From: an uncultured Pelagibacteraceae bacterium
GTDB lineage: Bacteria > Pseudomonadota > Alphaproteobacteria > Pelagibacterales > AG-422-B15
Length of the DNA: 41,943 nt
Direction of reading: 5' to 3'
Assembly: GCA_902622985.1 (NCBI GenBank)
Contig: CACNSH010000008.1
Span: 1-41,943, forward strand
The notes under the pieces were generated by a model. The model saw only the letters and a list, made by a program, of their open reading frames with translations. It was not told the origin of the DNA and ran no database searches. Position 1 is the stretch's first letter, and each line of letters starts with the position of its first letter. The position numbers and the translations under genes are program-made. Below, in pieces: positions 16,234-24,486 of this stretch.

Positions 16234-17109
16234 ATGAAAAAATACAACAATGAAATTTTTGGTGCAATTTGTCTTCTAGCAGCTGGATTTTTTTTAAGTT
16301 TTGGTGGTTTGCTTATCAGGCTTGTAGATGATGCAACTACAATGCAAGTAACTTCCTACAGATCGATTACATTTTGCTTAGTAGCTTTAATTTATATATT
16401 AATAAAATTTAAATCTGAAACACCCAAGGCCTTTATTAATATTGGTAAAGACGGATTATTACTTGCTGTAATTTTAGCACTAAGTAATATTTTTTTTGTT
16501 TTTGGGATGAGTAATACTTCAGTTGCGAATGCAGTTTTTTTAATGAGCACTGGACCTCTTTGGGCTGCCTTAGCAAGTTATTTCTTTTTAAAAAAAATTG
16601 TTGGCACGAAAACTATTGTTGCAATAGCAGGGTCGATGATTGGAATCTCAATTATGTTTTCCCAAGGATTTGAAACAGCTAACAGTCTTGGAAATTTAAT
16701 TATACTTGGTGTTCCAATTTGTTTTGCATTACAGCTCACATTAATTAATAGACGGTCAAGTATAGACTTTATGCCATCAACTTTTCTATCTGGTATATTG
16801 GTTATTATTGTTGGCTTATTGATTATTCAAGATCATTCAATAAGTACGAGAGACCTGTTGCTTGTCTTATTTATGGGTGCATTTCAAGTAGGTCTTGGTT
16901 TTATGTTTATTACAATAGGATCTCGCTATATTCCACCGCACCGAGCAGCTTTATACATTCTATTAGAACCTATCTTAGCTCCAATTTGGGCATGGGCTGG
17001 TGTTGGAGAAAAACCTCCTATGATAGAATTGCTGGGTGGCCTGATAGTCTTTGCTTTTGTAACGTGGAGGCTTATAGATGAATTTATTGAGAAAGAAAAA
17101 AATAATTAA
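16234..17109 (+). CDS. EamA-family (DMT superfamily) transporter
   Basis: This 291-residue protein has ten expected membrane helices arranged as two EamA repeats. The first runs from about residue 8 (GAICLLAAGFFLSFGGLLIR) and the second from about residue 150. The end-of-repeat motif in each half is recognisable (ANAVFLMSTGPLWAALASYF and HRAALYILLEPILAPIWAW). Such proteins export small metabolites such as amino acids or purines, but the substrate cannot be read here. The 3' end interlocks with yciB in a four-base TTAA. The upstream 46 bases must hold promoters for both directions. Confidence 0.88.
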   Translation: MKKYNNEIFGAICLLAAGFFLSFGGLLIRLVDDATTMQVTSYRSITFCLVALIYILIKFKSETPKAFINIGKDGLLLAVILALSNIFFVFGMSNTSVANAVFLMSTGPLWAALASYFFLKKIVGTKTIVAIAGSMIGISIMFSQGFETANSLGNLIILGVPICFALQLTLINRRSSIDFMPSTFLSGILVIIVGLLIIQDHSISTRDLLLVLFMGAFQVGLGFMFITIGSRYIPPHRAALYILLEPILAPIWAWAGVGEKPPMIELLGGLIVFAFVTWRLIDEFIEKEKNN

Positions 17110-17648
17110 TTATCGGCCAAGTTTTTTTGAATAAAAAATGCTTGTGAGAAAATGAATATGAAAGTAAGGCCCATAATTCCAAATAATTTGAAGTTTACCC
17201 AAACTGCATCAGAAAAATTTCGATAAACTATTTCATTGGCGGCTGCTAAGAATAGGAAAAAATAAGCCCATCTTTTACTTAATTGGATCCACCCATAATC
17301 AGTAAGTTTAATTGCGGTACCCATTAGAGACTTTAATAGTGGCTTTTTAAAATATAAACCTCCAAATAATACAAAAGAAAAAATGAGATTAACTAAGGTA
17401 ACTTTAAATTTAATAAAAAAGGGATCATTAAAGTAAATTGTTAAAGCCCCAAAAATAAATATTAAAATAGTACTAAACAACAGCATTGGAGAAACTTTGC
17501 GGTCTATAATGTAAGACCCTACAATTGCAACTCCTGCAGCAATCATCAGAGGTAGAATTGCTTCTTCAATTTTACCAGTCTTAATAAAAAAATAAAAGAA
17601 TACAACAAGAGGGCCGAGCTCAAATACTTGTTTTAGTGAACTTCTCAT
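17106..17648 (-). CDS. yciB: Inner-membrane protein YciB (septation protein A, IspZ)
   Basis: This 180-residue protein has five to six membrane helices and the family start LKQVFELGPLVVFFYFF. The conserved ANEIVYRNFSDAVWVNFKLFG stretch lies near residues 138-157. The family is linked to septation and envelope integrity in Enterobacteria and is nearly universal in Alphaproteobacteria. It is the last gene of the minus-strand run that begins at chvI and lies ten bases after hspQ. The stop interlocks with that of the EamA gene. Confidence 0.93.
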   Translation of the reverse strand: MRSSLKQVFELGPLVVFFYFFIKTGKIEEAILPLMIAAGVAIVGSYIIDRKVSPMLLFSTILIFIFGALTIYFNDPFFIKFKVTLVNLIFSFVLFGGLYFKKPLLKSLMGTAIKLTDYGWIQLSKRWAYFFLFLAAANEIVYRNFSDAVWVNFKLFGIMGLTFIFIFSQAFFIQKNLADN

Positions 17649-17658
17649 TAAATTAAAT

Positions 17659-17985
17659 TTAGTTATGTTTTGTCTTAGAAATATATTTTCCGTTTTTTAT
17701 ACCTGTAAACATCTCTTCAACAAGTGGATGTGAAACAGGATCATCTGTTTCATCTGGTAATAAATTTTGTTGGGAGACGTAAGCAACATAAGAAGGTTGG
17801 CTAGGCGCTTCGGCTAACAAATGATAAAAAGGTTGATCCTTTCTAGGTCTTACTTGTAACGGAATTGATTGATACCATTCTTCAGTATTATTAAATTCTG
17901 GATCAACATCAAAAATTACTCCTCTAAAGTCAAAGTACTTATGCTTTACAATAGAACCTATTTGAAATTTTGCTTTATTAATCAT
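17659..17985 (-). CDS. hspQ: Heat shock protein HspQ (hemimethylated-DNA-binding fold)
   Basis: A small soluble protein, 108 residues from the ATG at 17985, close to the 105 of E. coli HspQ. It begins MINKAKFQIGSIVKHKYFDF and contains GVIFDVDPEF and RKDQPFYHLLAE, with SYVAYVSQQNLLPD near the end. In E. coli HspQ is a specificity factor for Lon protease and binds hemimethylated DNA weakly. A TTG at 18021 would add twelve residues that do not match the family, so the ATG is preferred. It sits between the DsbA-like gene and yciB in a same-strand run. Confidence 0.93.
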   Translation of the reverse strand: MINKAKFQIGSIVKHKYFDFRGVIFDVDPEFNNTEEWYQSIPLQVRPRKDQPFYHLLAEAPSQPSYVAYVSQQNLLPDETDDPVSHPLVEEMFTGIKNGKYISKTKHN

Positions 17986-18047
17986 TAATAAAGAGGTTAC
18001 TGTATTCGTGATGAAATTCAAGCATCGAAATTTTATTTACGAAATAA

Positions 18048-18647
18048 CTATTTAACTAAGTTACTTAACACTTCGTATTTAATATACCCGGGATAAATCG
18101 AATCATTAATTACAGATGCTGGGGTTCCTCTTAATCCTAAACTTTGTGCTAATTTAAAATTTTCATTAATCACTTTATTTTCAGCTTGATCCAGCGCCTG
18201 ATTAAAAATTTTCTCACCATCAAAATTGTTTTCATTTAATAGAGTAATTATTGAATCTTTTTTCATTCTTGGTCCAAGTTTCATTAGTCCATTATGAATG
18301 TCAAAATACATATCAGGATGATTATCCCAAATAATTAGTGCAATTTTTGCCGCTGTATCTGATATATCGCCAAAAATTGGCCATTCAAGATAAACAATTT
18401 TAACATTTTTTGACTCATTTAATATTTTTTCGAAATCTTTTGCCTGTTTTGCACAATAGCCACATCTATAATCGAAAAATTCTACAACTGTAATTTCTGC
18501 ATCACTATTTCCAACTGTTGGGAGAGCGCTCGCTTCGTGATTTCGAAGGATAAAACTTGCAAGATTCTGGTCATCTTGTGCAGATGCTAAAGTTGAAATA
18601 GTCATTAGAAGTGTGGTGATTATAAATATATTTATTCTTTTAATCAT
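18048..18647 (-). CDS. DsbA-family thiol oxidoreductase, exported
   Basis: This 199-residue protein has a signal peptide (cleavage near ASA-QDD, residue 24) and a thioredoxin fold with a DsbA insertion. The active site is Cys62-Gly-Tyr-Cys65 in FFDYRCGYC, and the cis-proline loop is RGTPASVIN. It should form or shuffle disulfides in the periplasm. Related proteins of Alphaproteobacteria are often called Com1- or 27-kDa-antigen-like. The start overlaps the end of the nucleotidyltransferase gene by four bases. Exported proteins with cysteine pairs nearby (DUF3604, HupE-like) would be possible clients, which is only a guess. Confidence 0.88.
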   Translation of the reverse strand: MIKRINIFIITTLLMTISTLASAQDDQNLASFILRNHEASALPTVGNSDAEITVVEFFDYRCGYCAKQAKDFEKILNESKNVKIVYLEWPIFGDISDTAAKIALIIWDNHPDMYFDIHNGLMKLGPRMKKDSIITLLNENNFDGEKIFNQALDQAENKVINENFKLAQSLGLRGTPASVINDSIYPGYIKYEVLSNLVK

Positions 18648-19336
18648 AATTTCTCGTCGTATTTTTTTAAGGCTTCAGTAGTACCAAGATGTAGAACATT
18701 TTTATTGAATTTGTAGCCTTTGATCAAATTTTTTGAAATTAAATCATCCCATACTTCATTAATTGAAAAAACATTACTTTTTAAGTCTTTGAATGCTTCT
18801 TTTCTAATAATCTGAGCACCATTAAATACGTAGCCTTTACTAGTTGTATCATTATATCTTTGTATATAGTCATCTTTCGTAAATGAAAAATCACCTTTAC
18901 CATCATAGCCACTTATAAGATCTATTGGCGTTAGAGCAAGTAACGACATTGTATCTTTTGGAAAATTCTCTATCATTTCTCTGAAGAAGACAGTGTCTTC
19001 ATCTTCCCATAAATTGTCGCAATTTAAAATAAATACATGTTCTATTTTATTTTCATCCATAATTTTTTTTATTCCGCCACCAGTATCTAGTAGGCAATCT
19101 GTCTCATCAGAAATTTTGATTTTTGGATTATTTAGATTTTTTAAATACGAGATAATTTGATCAGATTTGTAATGAACATTTATGAATATTTCCTCAAAGC
19201 CTAACTCCTCCATGATATTTATTGAATATTCTATAAAGGGTTTTCCGTTTACTTCAATCAGTGGCTTTGGTAAATCCAAAGAATATTCTCTTACCCTTTT
19301 GCCTAACCCTGCAGCAAGAATGATTGAAGACTTCAT
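18644..19336 (-). CDS. murU: Sugar-phosphate nucleotidyltransferase, MurU-like
   Basis: This 230-residue protein starts with the nucleotidyltransferase signature LAAGLGKRVREYS and continues with PKPLIEVNGKPFIEY, where the Lys is catalytic. A metal-binding NCDNLW lies near residue 124. It follows an AmgK-like kinase with a four-base overlap. In Pseudomonas the AmgK-MurU pair recycles N-acetylmuramate to UDP-MurNAc, bypassing fosfomycin-sensitive synthesis. The same role is likely here, though related enzymes also make other nucleotide sugars. Its 3' end overlaps the DsbA-like start by four bases. Confidence 0.85.
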   Translation of the reverse strand: MKSSIILAAGLGKRVREYSLDLPKPLIEVNGKPFIEYSINIMEELGFEEIFINVHYKSDQIISYLKNLNNPKIKISDETDCLLDTGGGIKKIMDENKIEHVFILNCDNLWEDEDTVFFREMIENFPKDTMSLLALTPIDLISGYDGKGDFSFTKDDYIQRYNDTTSKGYVFNGAQIIRKEAFKDLKSNVFSINEVWDDLISKNLIKGYKFNKNVLHLGTTEALKKYDEKL

Positions 19337-20313
19337 GTTTGCAGCTCTTTTATTCGTAATTCTTCAATCCACTTCTTCATATCAAAAAATAGTGAAGATT
19401 TTAAATTTGATTTAATAAAATTAAAAGTTGCAGGAAGAAACTCTAAGTATCTTGCTTTTCCATCTCTAATCGAAAGTCTATTAAATATTCCAAGAATTTT
19501 TAGGTTTCTTTGAAGAGAAAAAAAGTTGATTTCTCTGAGAACCATCTCATAATCTTCATTCGTCAAATTAATATAATATTTAAGCAATTCCTCTTTTTCA
19601 TTTTCATTTAAAGGCATACGTACATCCTCCAATAGCGAAGCAAGATCATAAAATGATGAACCTAATAATGCATCTTGAAAATCTATTAAACCAACTTGTT
19701 TTAACGGCTCCTTATGATCCTTTAGAATTAAATTATCAACGTGGTAGTCTCTAAGAACAAGAGTATCGTTTTGAGATTTAATATTTAAAAAAGCTTGTTG
19801 TAGAATTTGATAAAATTCCTCTCTTTTTTTGTTACTGATCTGCATTCTAAGTTTTTGCTCAATAAACCATTCAATAAATAAAATTGACTCTCTATATAGC
19901 TCCTCAAAGTTATATGTTGTTAATTTGCTTAAAGAAGATTTATTTTGATTGGATTTAATCTTTATATCAATAAGAACATCTATTGCTTTTTTGTATAAAT
20001 CTTTTTTATTTTCTTTATTCATATATTTAGAAAAAATTTTATCTCCAAAGTCCTCGAGTAGAATGAAACCTTCTTTGTTATTTACGTCTATTATCTTTGG
20101 AGCACTTAGATTAAATGAATGAAGTATTGTTGCAATTTCTGAAAATTTTGAAACTGACTCACCCTTTTCAGGTGCTGCATCCATGACAAGGATATTATTT
20201 TCTAATCTGTAATATTTTCTAAAAGATGCATCACTTCTGATCGCTACTAAATTTTTGGTAGAGATTTTCTGTTTCTCTAAATATAATAAAAGCTGATTGT
20301 AACGATTATCCAT
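19333..20313 (-). CDS. amgK: AmgK-like sugar kinase (aminoglycoside phosphotransferase fold)
   Basis: This 326-residue kinase of the APH fold has a catalytic loop LRDYHVDNLIL (Asp189, His191, Asn194) and the metal-binding Asp211 in LIDFQDALLG. The N-terminal lobe has RSDASFRKYYRL, as in the N-acetylmuramate/N-acetylglucosamine anomeric kinase AmgK. It would phosphorylate cell-wall sugars at the 1-position for the MurU-like enzyme that follows. It overlaps tsaE by eight bases and murU by four, so all three are translated together. The tsaE-amgK-murU order is common in Alphaproteobacteria. Confidence 0.85.
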   Translation of the reverse strand: MDNRYNQLLLYLEKQKISTKNLVAIRSDASFRKYYRLENNILVMDAAPEKGESVSKFSEIATILHSFNLSAPKIIDVNNKEGFILLEDFGDKIFSKYMNKENKKDLYKKAIDVLIDIKIKSNQNKSSLSKLTTYNFEELYRESILFIEWFIEQKLRMQISNKKREEFYQILQQAFLNIKSQNDTLVLRDYHVDNLILKDHKEPLKQVGLIDFQDALLGSSFYDLASLLEDVRMPLNENEKEELLKYYINLTNEDYEMVLREINFFSLQRNLKILGIFNRLSIRDGKARYLEFLPATFNFIKSNLKSSLFFDMKKWIEELRIKELQT

Positions 20314-20755
20314 CGATTTTTAAATTTTTAAATCTACCAAATTTTTTTATACCAACATTTCGAGTATTATTTTTTAAAATTTTAAATAATATTTCTATTC
20401 GATCAGTTGGAAGAATTTCTTTGAATTTATCAGACCATTCTATTAAGCATGCATCATCAAATGTTGAATCCATAAAATTTAATTCAACTAACTCTGCGGC
20501 TGAGTTAAGTCTATAAAAATCAAAATGATTAATTTTAATATTTTTATGTTCATATATCTGCAGCAGGGTGAACGTTGGACTTGGTATTTCTTTAATTTTT
20601 GCTCCTTTTAAGTACTCTTGAATAAAATACCTACTGAATGTGGTTTTTCCAGATCCTAAATTACCATTAAGACAAATTACAATATTGTTACCTTTAGAAA
20701 ACTTTACTAATTTTCTTGCAAAGAGTTTGGTATCACTCTCATTTTTTAGGAGCAT
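20306..20755 (-). CDS. tsaE: tRNA threonylcarbamoyladenosine biosynthesis ATPase TsaE
   Basis: This 149-residue P-loop protein has GNLGSGKTTFSRYF (Lys37), then PSPTFTLLQIYE, HFDFYRL and LIEWSDKF, the standard TsaE motifs. It powers the TsaBDE complex that makes t6A37 in tRNAs reading ANN codons, an essential cytoplasmic activity. The length is normal. It overlaps the kinase gene downstream by eight bases and lies 27 bases after ahcY. Confidence 0.96.
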   Translation of the reverse strand: MLLKNESDTKLFARKLVKFSKGNNIVICLNGNLGSGKTTFSRYFIQEYLKGAKIKEIPSPTFTLLQIYEHKNIKINHFDFYRLNSAAELVELNFMDSTFDDACLIEWSDKFKEILPTDRIEILFKILKNNTRNVGIKKFGRFKNLKIDG

Positions 20756-20782
20756 GAATAAATTCTAACACTAAAATTAAAT

Positions 20783-22075
20783 TTAGTATCTATAAGCTTC
20801 AGGTTTATAGGGTCCCTCTGGAGTTACACTAATATAGTCTGCTTGATCTTTTGATAATTGTGTAAGTTTAGCTCCTACCTTTTCCAAGTGTAGTCGTGCA
20901 ACCTTTTCGTCCAAGTGCTTTGGAAGTACATAAACTTTTTTTTCGTAATTTTCTGAATTATTCCATAATTCGATTTGTGCTGTTACTTGATTTGTAAAAG
21001 AGGCACTCATTACAAAACTTGGATGGCCAGTAGCACAACCTAAATTAACTAGTCTTCCCTCAGCTAATAAAATAATTCTTTTTTCATCAGGGAATGTGAT
21101 TTCGTGAACTTGTGGCTTGATCTCGTCCCATTTATAATTTCTTAGTGCATCAACCTGAATTTCATTATCAAAGTGGCCAATGTTACATAAAATTGCTCTA
21201 TCTTTCATATCTCTCATATGGTCTGCAGTTACAATGTCTTTATTTCCGGTAGCAGTGACAACTATATCTGCTTCCTTGATCATTTCATCCATCAATACAA
21301 CTTCATAACCCTCCATTGCTGCCTGTAATGCGCAAATTGGATCAGTCTCGGTAACCATTACTCTTGCACCGCTTTGGCGTAATGATGCTGCGCTTCCTTT
21401 TCCAACATCACCAAAGCCAGCAACTATAGCAACTTTACCTGACATCATGACATCAGTTGCTCTTTTAATTCCATCAACTAAACTTTCTCTACAGCCATAA
21501 AGATTATCGAATTTAGATTTGGTGACTGAGTCATTAACATTAATAGCTGGCACCATCAAAGTACCTTCACTCTCCATTTTTTTTAATGCGAGTACACCTG
21601 TTGTTGTTTCCTCTGAGAGCCCTTTTACTTCTTTTAATAAGTCATTATATTCTTTATGCATTAAACTTGTAAGGTCACCACCATCGTCGAGAATCATATT
21701 TGGTTTCCAACCCTCTTTACCTTCAATCGTTTGTCTTACGCACCACCAATATTCTTCTTCCGTTTCACCTTTCCATGCATAAACTGGAATACCGGCTTTT
21801 GCTATTGCAGCTGCGGCATGATCTTGTGTTGAAAATATATTACATGATGACCATCTTACATCCGCGCCTAATTCTACTAATGTTTCAATTAATACGGCAG
21901 TTTGAATGGTCATATGAAGACAACCGAGGATTCTTGCCCCCTGAAGTGGTTTTTTTCCTTTATATTCACTTCTTAATGCCATTAATCCAGGCATTTCAGT
22001 TTCAGCAAGTGAAATCTCTTTTCTACCGAAATCTGCAAGATTTATATCTGCTACTTTATAATCCTCATTTGCCAT
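20783..22075 (-). CDS. ahcY: Adenosylhomocysteinase (S-adenosylhomocysteine hydrolase)
   Basis: A 430-residue enzyme of the shorter bacterial type. The NAD-binding stretch is [16 protein letters not shown], preceded by the substrate-site [13 protein letters not shown] containing the conserved Lys and Asp. The usual C-terminal [11 protein letters not shown] is complete. It hydrolyses S-adenosylhomocysteine to adenosine and homocysteine, keeping the methyl cycle running. It lies 51 bases after chvG on the same strand; those bases are too few for an SAH riboswitch and show none. In many Alphaproteobacteria hprK and PTS genes lie between chvG and ahcY, but not here. Confidence 0.97.
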   Translation of the reverse strand: MANEDYKVADINLADFGRKEISLAETEMPGLMALRSEYKGKKPLQGARILGCLHMTIQTAVLIETLVELGADVRWSSCNIFSTQDHAAAAIAKAGIPVYAWKGETEEEYWWCVRQTIEGKEGWKPNMILDDGGDLTSLMHKEYNDLLKEVKGLSEETTTGVLALKKMESEGTLMVPAINVNDSVTKSKFDNLYGCRESLVDGIKRATDVMMSGKVAIVAGFGDVGKGSAASLRQSGARVMVTETDPICALQAAMEGYEVVLMDEMIKEADIVVTATGNKDIVTADHMRDMKDRAILCNIGHFDNEIQVDALRNYKWDEIKPQVHEITFPDEKRIILLAEGRLVNLGCATGHPSFVMSASFTNQVTAQIELWNNSENYEKKVYVLPKHLDEKVARLHLEKVGAKLTQLSKDQADYISVTPEGPYKPEAYRY

Positions 22076-22126
22076 AGATCATAAAATATAGGTTATATAC
22101 AACATTAATCAATCTTAATATTTCAT

Positions 22127-23647
22127 CTAATCTGCCAATGGTAAATTAACAATAAACTTAGCACCCATTATATTTCCACCTTCTATGACGTTGTCCGCAG
22201 ATATATAGCCATCATGAGCATCTATAATTTGCTTAGCAATACTCAGACCTAAACCTGAATGACCTTGATCACTTTTATTGTCTCTAAAAGAATAAAATCT
22301 ATCAAAAATTCTTTTTATGTTTGGATCCTTAATTCCTGGGCCTTCGTCAGAAATAGAAACGCTTAGATAGTTTTCCGTTGACGATAATACAATCTCTATA
22401 ATACCGTCTGATGGGGAGAATGAGGCGGCATTCATTATGATATTGTCGAAGGCTTGATGAAGAAAAGATTTTTGGCCATTGACCAGAAGATTTTGATTTT
22501 CATTAGCAAAAAATTTTATATTTAATTTATTGGAAACATTTTCTTTATAATTGTGAATTAACTCATCTAAAAGTTCCCTAATATTAAAAACATTAGACTG
22601 ACTTTTGTATAAATTAACTTCATCTTTAATCATTGATGAATAATCAGTGATAATATTCTCAATTCTTGAAATATCATTTAAGATTAAATCAAGAAATTTT
22701 TTTTGCTCATCATCTAATTTATCATTGATTACATCAGTGGCCATTTTTATGGATGCAAGTGGATTTCTTATCTCATGCATTAGATCAGCTGAATTATTTT
22801 CAGCATTATCTATTTTTTGATATAGGTTTTTAAGCATGGTATTAATAATTTTTGAAAGTTGACCAATTTCATCTTCTCTCCTATCAAGAACAGTAATTAA
22901 TGGTTTCGATTTAACATCTGCATCTACATTTTCAGCAGCTTTTGCTAATTTTTTTATTGGCTTAAGAATTATGAAATTTAAGAAAAAAGAAAAAAGAATG
23001 AGGCTAAATGCAATAGCTAGACCAGCCAAAAGTACATTAAACCTTATTTGATTATTAATCCTTTGAATTTCAGTATTATCTTCGTAAGCAACTATATGAA
23101 AGACATCGTCATTTAGACTCACGGGTAAAATTGAAAATAGTTCTAACTTTTTATTTTCTTGTTGAACGTAAAAACTACTCTTTATTCCTTTTTTTGAATT
23201 ATTATATTTTTCAATAAAGATTTTGTTATTAAGAAAGTCCCTAAAGCTAGCACTTTTTTTGTCCAAATTTAAAATTTCATTATCATTAGAATTTTTACCA
23301 AGCTCCTCAATCTCAATAAGCGGGCTTGGAGTAATGCTACCTGAAGCAACATCATACCCTTTTGTATCAATCGCCACATTTCCTTCATTATCTAAAATTA
23401 ATATAGATAAATTTTTAATCTCAAGCTTTGATAAAATAGCTTTGTATATACTTTCAGACTCATTATTTCTAAAAAAATTTGATGAATTTAAAAAATTATA
23501 AATTATTAAATTTTGATTATCGATCTCCTTGAGTCTTTTATTCAATTGATAGTTATTCAAAACAACTATTAATACTGTAGTTGCTATAGCTAGCAGAACT
23601 AGTCCTAGCAAATTGTAAGATAAATATTTTTTTAATAAGCTGTTCAA
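22127..23647 (-). CDS. chvG: Sensor histidine kinase ChvG
   Basis: This 506-residue kinase has two membrane helices (about residues 12-30 and 203-227) that enclose a periplasmic sensor domain of about 170 residues. A HAMP domain follows (230-285). The phosphoacceptor is His291 in LMHEIRNPLASIKM, followed by the catalytic domain with the N box (NIIMNAASFSPSDG), DEGPGI and GLGLSIAKQIIDAHDG. The VFRERFYS-like stretch reads IFDRFYSFRDN, as in ChvG/ExoS. In relatives it responds to acid or envelope stress. It lies 27 bases after chvI, the usual order. The sensor domain is divergent, so the signal may differ. Confidence 0.9.
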   Translation of the reverse strand: MNSLLKKYLSYNLLGLVLLAIATTVLIVVLNNYQLNKRLKEIDNQNLIIYNFLNSSNFFRNNESESIYKAILSKLEIKNLSILILDNEGNVAIDTKGYDVASGSITPSPLIEIEELGKNSNDNEILNLDKKSASFRDFLNNKIFIEKYNNSKKGIKSSFYVQQENKKLELFSILPVSLNDDVFHIVAYEDNTEIQRINNQIRFNVLLAGLAIAFSLILFSFFLNFIILKPIKKLAKAAENVDADVKSKPLITVLDRREDEIGQLSKIINTMLKNLYQKIDNAENNSADLMHEIRNPLASIKMATDVINDKLDDEQKKFLDLILNDISRIENIITDYSSMIKDEVNLYKSQSNVFNIRELLDELIHNYKENVSNKLNIKFFANENQNLLVNGQKSFLHQAFDNIIMNAASFSPSDGIIEIVLSSTENYLSVSISDEGPGIKDPNIKRIFDRFYSFRDNKSDQGHSGLGLSIAKQIIDAHDGYISADNVIEGGNIMGAKFIVNLPLAD

Positions 23648-23674
23648 CTCTTTTATTTTAAACAGAAATATATT

Positions 23675-24373
23675 TTATTTCCATTGATATCCGGAACCAT
23701 ACAATGTGTGAATAGCATTGAACTTAGGATCTATTTTACGAAATTTTTTTCTAATCCTTTTTATATGACTATCGATCGTCCTGTCGTCTACATCAAGTTC
23801 ATCATTGTATGCTATCTCCATCAGCCGATCTCTTGATTTTACAATGCCCGGTCTTTCAACTAACTCTCTAATAATTTTGAATTCTGTCGTAGTGAGATCT
23901 TCATCGAGTTGAACTTCTTTCCATTCACAAGAATGTCTTAAGCAGTCCAGTCTTAAATCACCATGTAAAATTATTTCATTTACATTCTTACTATCAGAAT
24001 CAATTTTAACTCTATTTAAAGTATTTTTAATTGTTTCAATTAAAATTTCTTTAGAGAAATTACCTCCTTTTGTGACATAGCCATCAACACCCTGCATTAA
24101 ACCTTTCAACTTATCTGCCTCTTGATCTTTTGATGTAAGAAAAATTACTGGTATTTTTAATTTTTCTCTAATCTTTCTAAAAAGTTCATAACCATCCATA
24201 CGAGGCATCTTTATATCAATTACAGCCAATGCAGGAGGGTATCTAAACATGCCATTTAAAGCAGATTGACCATCAGCATACGTATGTATTTCAAATTCTT
24301 CTTTTTTCAGAAGCTCTTCAAGAGAAATCAAAATGTTTCGGTCGTCATCTACGAGTGCAATTAAAGTCTTCAT
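23675..24373 (-). CDS. chvI: OmpR-family response regulator ChvI
   Basis: This 232-residue protein has a receiver with acidic pair Asp9-Asp11 and phosphoacceptor Asp53 in VIDIKMPRMDG. The conserved Thr/Lys region is LTSKDQ ... YVTKGG. A winged-helix DNA-binding domain (residues 135-232) ends in HTLYGSGYQWK. With ChvG it controls envelope and metabolic genes in Alphaproteobacteria; pckA is a known target in rhizobia. Here it is divergent from pckA across 113 bases that contain a direct repeat fit for such a regulator. It heads a nine-gene same-strand run that ends with yciB. Confidence 0.92.
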   Translation of the reverse strand: MKTLIALVDDDRNILISLEELLKKEEFEIHTYADGQSALNGMFRYPPALAVIDIKMPRMDGYELFRKIREKLKIPVIFLTSKDQEADKLKGLMQGVDGYVTKGGNFSKEILIETIKNTLNRVKIDSDSKNVNEIILHGDLRLDCLRHSCEWKEVQLDEDLTTTEFKIIRELVERPGIVKSRDRLMEIAYNDELDVDDRTIDSHIKRIRKKFRKIDPKFNAIHTLYGSGYQWK

Positions 24374-24397
24374 ACTTCTATTTATTAATAACGAGTT

Positions 24398-24414
24398 ATG
24401 GCATTAAAATGGCA
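24398..24414. promoter_or_regulatory. Direct repeat, candidate ChvI-type binding site between chvI and pckA
   Basis: ATGGCA occurs at 24398-24403 and again at 24409-24414, an exact six-base direct repeat with an 11-base period (one helical turn). OmpR-family regulators commonly bind such tandem half-sites. The site is 25 bases upstream of the chvI start and 72 bases from the pckA start, so it could serve autoregulation. Assignment to ChvI is inference from position only. Confidence 0.3.
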
Positions 24415-24486
24415 AAAAATCATAAAAATATAACTAACAGGAATATTAATTTTATGAATATTTGCCCTTAACATAAATGTAATTAT

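Noticed and set aside
17986-18021. TTG start for HspQ
   Set aside because: The extra twelve residues do not match the family and the ATG at 17985 gives the usual 105-108 residues.
21700-22077. Plus-strand 125-residue frame inside ahcY
   Set aside because: Antisense shadow of a highly conserved gene with no start signal or domain.
22076-22126. Possible S-adenosylhomocysteine riboswitch before ahcY
   Set aside because: Only 51 AT-rich bases are available and no GC-rich conserved core or stem pattern is visible.
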